Virus record (IMG/VR): IMGVR_UViG_3300001419_000001
Location: 13,397-67,122 of that record
Strand: one strand, 5' to 3'
DNA length: 53,726 nucleotides
Source of the DNA: a virus
The notes below the pieces were generated by a model, which did no database searches, had not been told where the DNA came from, and saw nothing but the letters and a program-made list of their open reading frames with translations. Position 1 is the first letter of the stretch. Every line of letters begins with the position of its first letter. The position numbers and the translations under genes were made by a program. Positions 43,053 through 53,251 of the stretch are shown here, piece by piece.

Positions 43053-44125
43053 TGTTGGGCTTTCCTAAATATGATCTGGCCTTCTGGTCCAGAGGTTTCT
43101 GGTTGATCTCCTGTCTCGATTACTACAAAGTAAGGAACGGCTGTTCCATAGGTGTGATTGGGTGATGTTGTCATTCTTAACGGCTTACTCACTACTGGGT
43201 TGGCTCTTTCTACTGCCCCAATCTCATAAGAGTTTAATCCGTCTCCACCTAAACCACTGCCCGGTGCAGCAGTCTGTCTTGTTGTTGTGTGATGTCTTGT
43301 AACATGGGTTGGTAAATCATCAGCAGTGGCTGCTGTGATGCTGTCAATAAACCCATCAGCATTTGTTGAGAGTTTGTAAATATTCAGTGATTGATTTGGA
43401 GTTAGCTCAACATCTGATTTACGAACAACACTTGTAGATATAGTTGGTGGGTTACTAACAGTTGCAGTAGTAAATGAACCTAAAGCAGATGAAATTGATG
43501 ATGTAAAACTTCCAGTTTGTGCCACTATAGTGGTTGAAAGTATGGTCCCAAGTGTGGATATCCCCGGTACTTCAATATTCCCATTAAAGGTAGCGAGACC
43601 AGTAAAAACTGATGTGGATCCTACAGCTAAAGTAGTTGGGCTTAGGTTTGCTATTGACAATGTGCCTGATAAATCTGCATCAATGGACCAAATTTTCTTT
43701 ACTCTATTTGAAGTAGATCCAATGTCATATAGATTATTTGTTCCGGGTAGTATATCACCATTGAAGGTTAAGTCATTGATAATGGATCCAGTCTCTTTGA
43801 TATCTGTTGATCCTGCTTGAAACCTATCACTCAATATCTTGTCTGGGTATATTTCTGTATTATCAGATGTTGACTGAATTGTTATCTTTGAGTTTGTATT
43901 TGAGTTACTAGAAATTACAATTGATTGGAGGCTTGATGCATTAGCACTTCCAATTGTTAAACTAGATGGTGTCCATATTGAATTGTTATCACTTGATCTT
44001 AGGCTTGTTGTATAGGTGCCATTTGTTTTGGCAATAAAATCATTTGAAAAATCAGACGAGGTACAGTTACATCCACCAGTTTGATCGCTGGAGATAATCT
44101 CAATAATATCATAATTCTGTGGCAT
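43049..44125 (-). CDS. Fibre-like structural protein
   Basis: A 358-aa Ser/Thr/Asn-rich protein with the low-complexity beta pattern of fibre shafts. Residues about 117-145 read LTFNGDILPGTNNLYDIGST then SNRVKKIW, a repeat unit seen in many phage fibre proteins. The N-terminus has CNC (residues 19-21). The C-terminus ends EGQIIFRKAQQ, like the last strand of some marine phage tail proteins. Likely an accessory or distal fibre. Confidence 0.65.
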   Translation of the reverse strand: MPQNYDIIEIISSDQTGGCNCTSSDFSNDFIAKTNGTYTTSLRSSDNNSIWTPSSLTIGSANASSLQSIVISSNSNTNSKITIQSTSDNTEIYPDKILSDRFQAGSTDIKETGSIINDLTFNGDILPGTNNLYDIGSTSNRVKKIWSIDADLSGTLSIANLSPTTLAVGSTSVFTGLATFNGNIEVPGISTLGTILSTTIVAQTGSFTSSISSALGSFTTATVSNPPTISTSVVRKSDVELTPNQSLNIYKLSTNADGFIDSITAATADDLPTHVTRHHTTTRQTAAPGSGLGGDGLNSYEIGAVERANPVVSKPLRMTTSPNHTYGTAVPYFVVIETGDQPETSGPEGQIIFRKAQQ

Positions 44126-44134
44126 GGTATCTCC

Positions 44135-45982
44135 TTATACTATTGGTAGTTTACTTGCTCTGGCTGGGGTTACAAATAGTGTTGTTGCACTTACAGCAAC
44201 ACCAATTGGATCTACCAATGCACCAGAACCTGATGGGGATGTAGATGTAATTCCTCCTGCAACTGTAGCAGATAGCCAATACCAGTTTCCAATTTCCAAA
44301 TTGGTAAATCCAGACACGGCTCCAATAAATACAACAGAAAAACTTTGGTTGTCTGATGAACCAGACAGTCCATCAATCATTCCTATTCCAAGTGTTGCTG
44401 GATTGTTTGCTTGTGATTTTGTCCACAGACCTGTTCCATTGTCTAAATAAACAACATCCCTATTTGCTAATGAAGTGTTTGATCCTGCTACTTGCCAAGC
44501 AACATGGTTTGTTACTGGTGAGCCAATGCCAGCAATAATCTTACCAGTTGCATCTGTTTTAAGATAATCCGCACTTTGAACATTGTCAACTACCACATCC
44601 CAACCAGTTATTGTATTTGATGTTGTTATGGTTCCTATTGTACCAATATTTCCTGTTGTTGCAGAAAGACTAAGGGTTGGAACAAATGGCGATGAGCATG
44701 AGGCTAAAGTACCAAACTGGGCGTCTCTACCAAACCTAACTCCTGTAAACGGTGGCTCGTTGTTAACATCGAGAGTATCATTACCATAGCAATCCTGTGT
44801 TTCTCCATTAGAAAACCATATTAGTTTGTTTATAAACTCTACTGTTCCACCATCAATATAATGGCTTGTGGCACCAGCAAACAAACTGTCATCGTTTATT
44901 GTAAACAATACATCTCCAGATGATGTATTAGTTGAGGCTGTTGATTTGACAACCTCAAATGCATTGTGATTTCCTCTACCTTTAACAGATACCACTGGAG
45001 TATTTACTACTGTGTCGGTTGGAGTATAATTAAACCAATTGTTTCCAGAAGAGTACACACTTCCTTTAGCCCAGATAGACATGTTGTTGTTGAGTATAAG
45101 GGAATTACTGGAAGTAAGGTTGAATATGATATCGTTACTAGAATTGTTTACTGATAATACATCTGTAGATTGACTTGCATGTGTTATGATTTTTAATGCT
45201 GAGGCATTTGCATTTGAAACTTTTATAGTGTTCCACTCAAGTTCTTCTCCAGTTACACCCGGAAGTTTTCTAATGTATCCTAGACTATTCAATACTGTTG
45301 ATTTTTGCGATGACCAATATGCTACACCACCTCCGCTTTCCGATGGTTGGTTTTGTAGCGTTCCTGTGTGGCTAGTTGTACAATACCAAACAGTATCATT
45401 AGTTGCTTCTGTATTAGGATCGTCATGTTTAACAACATCACCTTGGATATAACTAGTACCCTCTTGCCAAGACTCAACCAATCCTAAATTATTAAGGACT
45501 GCATCAATTTCTGTTTTGTTATAGTAGTTGGCAAGAGAAGCACTGATAAATGAATAGATGTCTGCATCCTCTCCATCCAATCGTGCTGCCTCTTCTTCCA
45601 ACAAGTGAAGTGCCTGAGTATTTACAACATTCAAATCTCTGCCACTTAACTTTGCACCATCAACAAAAGTAGTATATAGGCTAGTGGAAGTAACCCTAAC
45701 TAACTTAAGTTTGTGTATTGCAGGATCTAGATATGCTGGAATCTGCTCATTGCTTTGTCCTGTATAGGTAGCATTTTTTAAACTGACCGTTGATGCGTTG
45801 CTTAAAGTATGGATCCATGATGGTCTATATAGTTCAGTCCATGGGTTGGTGTTGTTGTCAACCGCAAAGTAAATCTTTAATTGAGCAACCCCAAGTTCTT
45901 GAATGAGTTGTATAGGAGACCATGATATAAATTCAATATCATAACCACTTCCTGCTGATTTGATTACTTCTACTGTAGCCAT
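44135..45982 (-). CDS. Tail fibre protein with T7 gp17-type adaptor
   Basis: A 615-aa protein whose first 150 residues match the T7 fibre attachment domain: two strands, then LKLVRVTSTSLYTTFVDGAK and LSGRDLNVVNTQALHLLEEE. The remainder is Ser/Thr/Asn-rich beta shaft with a predicted carbohydrate-binding-like segment around residues 165-220 (VESWQEGTSYIQGDVV and a following Trp-rich part). The C-terminal 100 residues may be the receptor-binding tip. It shares its adaptor with the 1199-aa protein encoded just before it. Confidence 0.8.
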   Translation of the reverse strand: MATVEVIKSAGSGYDIEFISWSPIQLIQELGVAQLKIYFAVDNNTNPWTELYRPSWIHTLSNASTVSLKNATYTGQSNEQIPAYLDPAIHKLKLVRVTSTSLYTTFVDGAKLSGRDLNVVNTQALHLLEEEAARLDGEDADIYSFISASLANYYNKTEIDAVLNNLGLVESWQEGTSYIQGDVVKHDDPNTEATNDTVWYCTTSHTGTLQNQPSESGGGVAYWSSQKSTVLNSLGYIRKLPGVTGEELEWNTIKVSNANASALKIITHASQSTDVLSVNNSSNDIIFNLTSSNSLILNNNMSIWAKGSVYSSGNNWFNYTPTDTVVNTPVVSVKGRGNHNAFEVVKSTASTNTSSGDVLFTINDDSLFAGATSHYIDGGTVEFINKLIWFSNGETQDCYGNDTLDVNNEPPFTGVRFGRDAQFGTLASCSSPFVPTLSLSATTGNIGTIGTITTSNTITGWDVVVDNVQSADYLKTDATGKIIAGIGSPVTNHVAWQVAGSNTSLANRDVVYLDNGTGLWTKSQANNPATLGIGMIDGLSGSSDNQSFSVVFIGAVSGFTNLEIGNWYWLSATVAGGITSTSPSGSGALVDPIGVAVSATTLFVTPARASKLPIV

Positions 45983-45984
45983 TG

Positions 45985-48900
45985 TTATCCCTCAAACAAA
46001 TTGGTTTGTGGAGTTGTCACCGTGTAGAAACTCACCCTAATATTTGCAGGGATTCCAAGACGGATAAACTGTACTGCTGTTTCAAGACTAAATGCTGCGG
46101 CAGATCCACCATCTGTTGGGCTATTGTTGTGCTTATTGATATACATATCTTCATAATAAGGTGGATGATTATTTATATTTGATGTGCTATTTGCTTCTGG
46201 TTGTGCAACAGAAGTACTATCCCAATCATGAGCGTGATAATCTGCCAGCCAATCCAATGCAAGTTGTCTAAAGTTACCATCACTATCAGCATATACATCA
46301 ATTAAACCAATTCGTTTAAGTCTTGGTACCTTAAGAACAAGATCAAATCCATTACCTGTCTTGTTCCTAATGTCAATACCAAGTTTTTCATAAGGATAAG
46401 TATCCCATGCTCTTACTACATTGGCATCAAAGTCATCTGGGTAAATATGATAACCATCTGAGTTGGTTCCGCCAGATCCAATTTGAGTGCATCCGGTGCC
46501 CCCGTCATCACAACCATCAATGTACTTCTCTACCTTTGCTACAATCTCATAACAATTTGCATCAGGGCAGTTTGTAGTTGTTACAGACCCAGCCGTAGAG
46601 AATTGAACTTCAAACACATACTCATCATACATGTCAGGAAGAACTCTTTCAAGGTTTGTGAATACTTTATTTGCGTCAACTTTGATTGAATAACTACCGC
46701 CCTTAGCCATGGTTAAATCAGTAGGATCTGCTAAATAATCTGTATACCAGTTTGTAGATGCTGGTAGAATAGTATAACTATTGTCATTTTCAAGAGATAC
46801 TTTAGCAGGATCAAATGGATTATAATAACTGGTACTGTCTATATTGGCTGGATCGCTTGAGTCATTCCCACTATCATAACCTGTTATCCACCATCGCCAA
46901 TAGAACCAGTTGCTCCCAGTCCCTGCTCCAAGATATGTTGAAACATCAGTGGGAATCCCCGACTCATCAACTTTACCAAGCGTATCCATATTACCATCCC
47001 ATACGATATACGAAGGTGGGCTTCCTGTTCCATCCCACAGATGCGATAGGTAGTATGTAACAACACTTGGTACATGTTTTGTATTGGAGTAGTTATTAAG
47101 ATTCAATGCATCGGTAAATTGATAATTGACAGTAATCATACTGTTTGTTTGATCTGTATATTGAACACTTGCATTTGGATAATCGGTCAATGGATGTTCT
47201 TCTGTATAACCAAGTGCTGTGCCCCAGTCAGATTTATTAATGACACTGCGAACTCTAGAAAGATATCTGTCTGTAGTTGGGTTAAGTGTCCCACTTGTAA
47301 ACTCTAATCCAAAGGTATGGGTCTTGCTTGGGTTGTATAAGAACTTTTCAATATTGGTCATATATAACTTGTTCTTGCATACTGAGCAAGTAAGTGCAGG
47401 CCATGGCCTATAGTATGCCAAATCTGATTGTGTTGGATCTGATCCTGTTAGAGTACCCCCTGTGCCGGGGTGGTCTAAGGTATCAAACTTGTTGATATCA
47501 AAATAAGCAAGGGGATAGTCTGATATACTTGAAATATTTCTACCCTCTCCTCTACCAATTTCCCATCTAAATGATGTTAGGATTATGCCGCCAGATGCCG
47601 TGCTGGTACTGATTTGATTTGCAATATATACTGGTAGTTGTTCCGTTGGATCTCCTAGTTGATCTGAGATCTGTTGCTGTGCGGCGTAGTATCCCAACCC
47701 AAAGGATGTAATGGCATTGGGTATTAGATCCTTGGGTACAGCCATGCAGCCTGTAGTCAATGCTCCCCATGCAGCATCTATATCAGTATCACACTGCCCT
47801 AGAACATAATAGTCATCAAGATCATTATTGGCTGTTGTGTTGTAGGTTTCAAAGGTTTCAAAGTAAGTTGCAGCGGCTGGCAGGGATGCATTAACCCAAT
47901 TGGTTCCGTTGAAAGAAAGGAACTCCCCACTTGTTACACTGGTAATGCTTACATTATTTAGATTATCTAAAGTAATATTACCAGCAATCTGTGAGGGTGG
48001 TGCCCCCACAAATGATCCATTACCATCCCAAATCAATACATCATTAGCAGTTACGCTTGACAGGTCAAAGTTAAATGGAGAACTGGTTGATGGTGTTACT
48101 GTAAACAATGCTCCACCTGACCCATCATCATTAGCAACTTGATAATAGTTGTTACTTGCAAATTCCTTTTCTTGAATTAAGAAGAGCAACTGGTGCAAAG
48201 ATGTATTAAGATCTTCAGCACTTAACTTGGCTCCATCCTTGAATGTCAAGAACATTCTCTTGTCATCACTACATCTTTCAAATCTTAATTTTGCAAACCC
48301 AGCAACAGTAACCGATTGTTGTAAAGTAACTGTTGCATCTTGCTCATTGATTTGGAAATCAGTCTCATAAGTTAGTTGAGTTTTGTTTCCGCTTCCATCT
48401 ACAAGATAGACACATAATTGAAGTGAGTCAGGTACAGAACACAGTGTTGCTACATTACCGTATCCATAGGGGGTTCCAGTAGTAGGATTATCATATTCAA
48501 TAATAACCGAGGCACCCAAGTTGGATGGGTTGTAATAGATTGGATCATTTGTATTAAAATCGTAACACACTGTTTCTTCTCCTGTTGTACAGTCTGGATT
48601 GTATGGGTTTGGACATGGATCATCTTCATAACAACCAAACCAAATAGGAATGTAACTTCCTCCGCACTCATAACAATTGGCACTAAAGTCTGCACATTGT
48701 GGTGGTTCACATGCCCCTTGTTCGACTTCTTCGCAAGTAATCCATATAGAACTGTTTGGGCATTGACAACAATTTACACTGCATTGTTCAGCAGTTGGGT
48801 CAATGTTACAGTACTCACATGATTGGCAAAAACTTTCAGGCATTGGGTATCCATATGGTTGACACCCTTCACCACACGTTGGACAACATAAATCTTCTGG

Positions 48901-49584
48901 TGCCCAGATACCACAGTTTTCAAAACCCGGATAACAACACTCAACACAGCCGGGTTCTCCGGGTACACAGCATGTTGATGGACATGTTTCAGTAGATGGG
49001 ATTAACTTACATCCGCCGCCCTCACCACACGGGCATGGAACATAATCATCACATCCACCATTACATGGATTGCACAATGAATCTTCACTGTCGCAATCAA
49101 CAAACTGACCATATTCATTTATACATTTATTGTTATCCAGCGCATCACATTGAAAAACCCCACAAAGAGTTAGATCATAATTGCAATCTTCTGGAATAAC
49201 ACCACAAGGAATTGTTGATCCATTGTCGCAAAATTCACCAAGTGCATCACAAAATGCTCCCCCTAAATTGTCTGCACATTGTTCACATATACCGCAATTG
49301 CAGTTTTCTTGGCCTACATATTTAGACATTATACAAATTAACGACCAAAGAGTATTACCGCAGTTGTTGTATAAATCACAAATATTACAAATAGATGATC
49401 CTAATGCAGCAAGTTGGTGTGTAGGATTATCAGGATTAAGGCCGGGAGAAATAGTAATCTTTGGATTGGATCCATAATAACTATTCCACTGAGCGTTTTC
49501 ATTCTCCGTCTTCTCAAAGGCGTATTGCACCCATTGAGCATTTGTAAACCATCTATATGACGGTGAACGAATCCAGTCAGCCAT
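45985..49584 (-). CDS. Large tail fibre protein with a 49-cysteine domain and T7-type adaptor
   Basis: A 1199-aa protein. The first 60 residues are aromatic (SYRWFTNAQWVQYAFE). Residues 65-340 contain 49 cysteines in short CxC, CC and CxxC groups, which is extreme for a phage tail protein. A fibre adaptor like that of the 615-aa protein follows (LRFERCSDDKRMFLTFKDG, AKLSAEDLN, about residues 430-490), then a beta-rich body with few Cys and a Trp/Tyr-rich C-terminus. The cysteines could form disulfides outside the cell or bind metal. The gene begins just after the tail tube B gene and is intact. Confidence 0.8.
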   Translation of the reverse strand: MADWIRSPSYRWFTNAQWVQYAFEKTENENAQWNSYYGSNPKITISPGLNPDNPTHQLAALGSSICNICDLYNNCGNTLWSLICIMSKYVGQENCNCGICEQCADNLGGAFCDALGEFCDNGSTIPCGVIPEDCNYDLTLCGVFQCDALDNNKCINEYGQFVDCDSEDSLCNPCNGGCDDYVPCPCGEGGGCKLIPSTETCPSTCCVPGEPGCVECCYPGFENCGIWAPEDLCCPTCGEGCQPYGYPMPESFCQSCEYCNIDPTAEQCSVNCCQCPNSSIWITCEEVEQGACEPPQCADFSANCYECGGSYIPIWFGCYEDDPCPNPYNPDCTTGEETVCYDFNTNDPIYYNPSNLGASVIIEYDNPTTGTPYGYGNVATLCSVPDSLQLCVYLVDGSGNKTQLTYETDFQINEQDATVTLQQSVTVAGFAKLRFERCSDDKRMFLTFKDGAKLSAEDLNTSLHQLLFLIQEKEFASNNYYQVANDDGSGGALFTVTPSTSSPFNFDLSSVTANDVLIWDGNGSFVGAPPSQIAGNITLDNLNNVSITSVTSGEFLSFNGTNWVNASLPAAATYFETFETYNTTANNDLDDYYVLGQCDTDIDAAWGALTTGCMAVPKDLIPNAITSFGLGYYAAQQQISDQLGDPTEQLPVYIANQISTSTASGGIILTSFRWEIGRGEGRNISSISDYPLAYFDINKFDTLDHPGTGGTLTGSDPTQSDLAYYRPWPALTCSVCKNKLYMTNIEKFLYNPSKTHTFGLEFTSGTLNPTTDRYLSRVRSVINKSDWGTALGYTEEHPLTDYPNASVQYTDQTNSMITVNYQFTDALNLNNYSNTKHVPSVVTYYLSHLWDGTGSPPSYIVWDGNMDTLGKVDESGIPTDVSTYLGAGTGSNWFYWRWWITGYDSGNDSSDPANIDSTSYYNPFDPAKVSLENDNSYTILPASTNWYTDYLADPTDLTMAKGGSYSIKVDANKVFTNLERVLPDMYDEYVFEVQFSTAGSVTTTNCPDANCYEIVAKVEKYIDGCDDGGTGCTQIGSGGTNSDGYHIYPDDFDANVVRAWDTYPYEKLGIDIRNKTGNGFDLVLKVPRLKRIGLIDVYADSDGNFRQLALDWLADYHAHDWDSTSVAQPEANSTSNINNHPPYYEDMYINKHNNSPTDGGSAAAFSLETAVQFIRLGIPANIRVSFYTVTTPQTNLFEG

Positions 49585-49596
49585 GTTGATTCTCCT

Positions 49597-52350
49597 TTAC
49601 TTCTGGATTGAAGTGTCGCCCGGTCTGAAGTTTCCAATCACTTCTATCGAGGTTATGTTGCAAGGTGTTGGGAAATCACTCTTGATGTAGATGGTGGTTG
49701 AGTCGGCATATCCTAGGATCTTTGACAACAACTCTCCTTCCCTCTCAATCCGAAGCATTCCAAGAAGATCTGTAGTATCGTTATAGGTAAACGTCTCGCT
49801 CCTTACTGAAGATCTTGCCCTATTGTATCTTTCAATTTCAATATTATATTGAGCAGAGTTTCGGTGTCTTGTGGTCATCCTCTTAAGATTCAAGACTCCG
49901 GGTCTTGCTATGTTCTCTGCGTCTCTCACATGAAGAGGTGATAGTTGAATGTTCATCTCATACGGTCGCCCTGCCCACACACGCCTTGGCTGATATGATC
50001 CATTAGGTTGTCTCTCAGAAGCAAGGTTTCCGGGCACCAATAAGTTAGTGGTAAAGTGCCCATCATATTCCTGTGAGACAACGCCTGTTGCAATGTGTCT
50101 TGTATATCTTCTGCTCTCTGACCATCCATCGTCCAAAACAACTTCAATAGCCGCAGGATCAAAGTATGGTAGCCTGATGGTTGTGATATTTGAGTCCGCA
50201 TCATATGTAATCTTGTTTGACTCCACTCTAATCAACCTATCAAGCAAAGGTGTGGCAAGGGTGACAGGCTCAAAGGTACCATAGTATGCATAAAGCCTTG
50301 GAGTTACACCATTGGTTCTCTTAACAACAAGATAGAAACCTGTCTCATATCCTTGTACTGCCATGATCTGATCGTTTTCATCCAATACCCATCGGTAGAA
50401 TGCATTTTGCACAAGTTGCTGACCATTGACCTTTTGGGTATAGATATACATATGATTCTTGTTATCTTTATCAACCATGATGATTGAGTTGTATGATGGA
50501 ACTGCTGTTACCTCTTGGTAATTGACAGGTAGATATCCACGACAATGAGTACTTAACTCATAGGCGGTTGAATACTCATTGCCAAATGCATCTGACCCAC
50601 TGTACAAGAACAACTTCTCCTCATCAAAAAAGTATATGTTGGTGCCCATTTTAACTGGGTTTGCTGTGGATGCTGTAGAGTAGAACGACGTGCTTCTCAA
50701 TTCAATAGACGTGGGTGAAACATTGCCAGCATTGGTTGATGATCCTCTGATCTCAAACTGATTGCCACTTCTTGTTGTGATGAATAAGAAGTTTTGAAAC
50801 GATGTTAGACTTTGCACTCTATTAAATTGGCCTGTATTTACCGATATGTCAATTGGATCTGAGTCGGTTATGTTCAATGAGTCGTTTAAAAAGAAATTAA
50901 AAAACTCATTTACTCTAGAAGCAAAGATGGTTGTATCTGTGGCTATCCATAGTCTACCCTTCCAAAACTCCATAGCCTTGATGGTTTCATTGCTATTGAT
51001 TGCTTCTGGACCGGGGTTGTTAATAGCAGTACCACTTGTCTTTGGAACCAAAGGAGAATAGCTGATACGCCACTTGCCATCAGATTCCTTTCGGATCATG
51101 ACAGGAAAAGTTCTATGGTCGATTACAGAATTCTTATCCTCTGATCTTACTGGTTGAAAGTAAGGTTGACCATTTTCGGAGTTGCTTACTGTTCTGTAAA
51201 ACCCAGATGGGAATGAGAAGTATGGATCACGGGCATACCAAATCTCTCCCTTTCCGTATGTGTTGGCGGTTTCATAATTATAAATTGAATCGCTACCAGT
51301 AATGTCTTTAAATGGTGATGTCAAATAACCCGCATCATTTGTAGATCCTGAAATGCCATTCTCGCTTCTATGATACAAATGCTGCATCATTGCTTGTGCT
51401 TTCCATCCACAATGAGAATTAACATCATCGTCTGGGGGTGGAATAGCAACCTCAGAAAAGTTTTCTACACTATGTCCTACTGCATAGGACTCAAGGCTTA
51501 CAGAGTTAACTCTTGTTTCGATATCATCAATGACATTCTTATAACCACCACCATTAGCAGGATCTGCAACAACACTGATCCATTGATTATATAGATTATC
51601 ACTATCCTTTGATGGCTCGTAGGGAACAGCAGACTTGTCTTCTTCGTTTGCTCCGGGCAGTCTTACTTGTCCTGATCCACCATTAGCAGTATTTCCACTT
51701 GAGTCAACAAAAAACATATCTGCTGTTTTATAATGGATCTTGTCACCAGAATGAATGTATGATGGATCTGGTTCATAAAACCCATCTACACAAGGAGAGC
51801 CAAGGTCACAAGAAGGAACAACCTTGTCTGAGTTGTCTGGTAAAAACCCAAGCCTCATTTGTTTGTTCCAAAAGATTGCACCAGATCCATAGGTAACACT
51901 ACCCATGATGTCATCAATGGGAAGAGAAGAGTCTGTTGATAGGTTGTAATGCATAAGATATTCCTTCATGCCTCTATCAAAACTATTTTTATCAAACTCT
52001 TCTTCAATCCATTCCGTAGGCTCTATTCTGAACACACGAACCATTAGGTTTGTCTGTGTTTGTGCCCGGTTGATGACAATACAAAATCTATTAAGACCAT
52101 CAACATCAATGAAATGGAAATATAAATGATCTGGATTGAAGCCACCACCAGCCACAATGTTGGGTACGTTTAGGTAATCACCTTCCATACTTGTCTTGAT
52201 GTGCGTAAGAGGTGGTCTCTTTTCGGCTGATCTTTCAACAGTCAAGAGTACGTTGTCTGCATTCTCCACTTCTTGTGGTAGTCTTTTGGATGACTCTCTT
52301 CTGGAGACACCACCATTTAGTGATTGAATAGGTACTCTTGTTGTTGGCAT
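49597..52350 (-). CDS. Tail tubular protein B (T7 gp12-like)
   Basis: A 917-aa protein, larger than T7 gp12 (794 aa). The start MPTTRVPIQSLNGGVSRRES and the NADNVLLTVERSAEKRPP segment match the family N-terminus, and the body is beta-rich with RLWIATDTTIFASRVNEFFN, a typical nozzle-protein stretch. It forms the tail nozzle below gp11 and contacts the fibres. It overlaps tail tube A by 1 nt and precedes the fibre genes, as expected. Confidence 0.9.
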   Translation of the reverse strand: MPTTRVPIQSLNGGVSRRESSKRLPQEVENADNVLLTVERSAEKRPPLTHIKTSMEGDYLNVPNIVAGGGFNPDHLYFHFIDVDGLNRFCIVINRAQTQTNLMVRVFRIEPTEWIEEEFDKNSFDRGMKEYLMHYNLSTDSSLPIDDIMGSVTYGSGAIFWNKQMRLGFLPDNSDKVVPSCDLGSPCVDGFYEPDPSYIHSGDKIHYKTADMFFVDSSGNTANGGSGQVRLPGANEEDKSAVPYEPSKDSDNLYNQWISVVADPANGGGYKNVIDDIETRVNSVSLESYAVGHSVENFSEVAIPPPDDDVNSHCGWKAQAMMQHLYHRSENGISGSTNDAGYLTSPFKDITGSDSIYNYETANTYGKGEIWYARDPYFSFPSGFYRTVSNSENGQPYFQPVRSEDKNSVIDHRTFPVMIRKESDGKWRISYSPLVPKTSGTAINNPGPEAINSNETIKAMEFWKGRLWIATDTTIFASRVNEFFNFFLNDSLNITDSDPIDISVNTGQFNRVQSLTSFQNFLFITTRSGNQFEIRGSSTNAGNVSPTSIELRSTSFYSTASTANPVKMGTNIYFFDEEKLFLYSGSDAFGNEYSTAYELSTHCRGYLPVNYQEVTAVPSYNSIIMVDKDNKNHMYIYTQKVNGQQLVQNAFYRWVLDENDQIMAVQGYETGFYLVVKRTNGVTPRLYAYYGTFEPVTLATPLLDRLIRVESNKITYDADSNITTIRLPYFDPAAIEVVLDDGWSESRRYTRHIATGVVSQEYDGHFTTNLLVPGNLASERQPNGSYQPRRVWAGRPYEMNIQLSPLHVRDAENIARPGVLNLKRMTTRHRNSAQYNIEIERYNRARSSVRSETFTYNDTTDLLGMLRIEREGELLSKILGYADSTTIYIKSDFPTPCNITSIEVIGNFRPGDTSIQK

Positions 52351-52994
52351 TATCTGTATCTCCTCCTAGGATCTCTGAAGGAATAGTCTCTTGTCGATGC
52401 AAGGAATGTACCGGGATCTTGACCAAGGAAACTTCGTTTCTTATTGGTGATGTCCGATGCTCTACCTTTGGACATATAAGTTACTTCTCTTTGAGCAAGA
52501 TACTTGTCTACATTGTGATCGCCTTGGGTAATCATTTGATAATCCCTAGCAGCCGAAGACATGATACCACGTTGCATAGGAGTCTCAATATCAGACCACT
52601 CAAGATCTGTAATCAACATGATCAATATACCATCACTACCTCCCTTGTCTGTCCAATCAGCAGTATGATCTGTTACATTGAATAAATAAGGTGGGCTTCC
52701 CTTATAGGAAGCGAGGACATATTGATCTCTGTCTTTACTCCAAATAGGCTCACACAGTTCTGCATGAAGCGTATCCGAAGGAAGATAAACATACCCTTGA
52801 GAGTTGGGTTGGTATTTTTTATAATAAGAATTATTGACAAGACCCCTCATGACATAGGAGGTGATTGTCTCATCTAGGATATGCTCTGCAACACTTGTAT
52901 CAACACCGGAATCGTCTTCCAGATGGTTGACAATGTGTTCACCCGACATGAGCAACATGTGGTTGACTGCATCCAATCTGGAGAATGTTCCCAT
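52350..52994 (-). CDS. Tail tubular protein A (T7 gp11-like)
   Basis: A 214-aa protein (T7 gp11 is 196 aa). Its N-terminus, SRLDAVNHMLLMSGEHIVNH, and the VAEHILDETITSYVMRG helix are typical of the gp11 gatekeeper family; a C-terminal RDYSFRDPRRRYR follows. It forms the ring between portal and nozzle. It lies directly after a small Cys-containing gene and before tail tube B. Confidence 0.88.
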   Translation of the reverse strand: MGTFSRLDAVNHMLLMSGEHIVNHLEDDSGVDTSVAEHILDETITSYVMRGLVNNSYYKKYQPNSQGYVYLPSDTLHAELCEPIWSKDRDQYVLASYKGSPPYLFNVTDHTADWTDKGGSDGILIMLITDLEWSDIETPMQRGIMSSAARDYQMITQGDHNVDKYLAQREVTYMSKGRASDITNKKRSFLGQDPGTFLASTRDYSFRDPRRRYR

Positions 52995-53165
52995 TTACTT
53001 TTCCTTTTTTGTGTAAGATACCTTCTTGTTTAGTGCTTCCTTGCGTTCGCTGCATCTACAATCCTTTTTCTTTGGAGCAACAAGACCACCAAGGGTAGCA
53101 ATATAAGCAACCTTTTCTACTGTGTCTCCTAGTCCTTGTGATTTCTTTTTAAATGGATTATCCAT
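52995..53165 (-). CDS. 56-aa basic protein with C-x-C
   Basis: A short gene, MDNPFKKKSQGLGDTVEKVA then YIATLGGLVAPKKKDCRC and a Lys-rich end, starting 4 nt after GGAGG. It lies between the capsid terminator and tail tube A. CRC with surrounding Lys is reminiscent of the small Lys/Cys proteins near 18.5 kb, though not clearly homologous. The stop is immediately next to the tail tube A start. A small virion or assembly protein is likely. Confidence 0.65.
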   Translation of the reverse strand: MDNPFKKKSQGLGDTVEKVAYIATLGGLVAPKKKDCRCSERKEALNKKVSYTKKEK

Positions 53166-53194
53166 AATACCTCCTTATAAAACGAGAAAAAAGA

Positions 53195-53220
53195 AACCTA
53201 GGGGATTTCTCCCCTAGGTT
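53195..53220 (-). terminator. GNRA-loop terminator after the capsid gene
   Basis: On the minus strand AACCTAGGGGA and TCCCCTAGGTT form a perfect 11-bp stem with a GAAA loop followed by TTCTTTTTTC. It has the same design as the hairpins at 14778 and 14979 and would partly end capsid transcription, as T7 T-phi does. Confidence 0.8.
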
Positions 53221-53251
53221 CCCAGATATTTAGTTGTTATTTAATTGTCTA

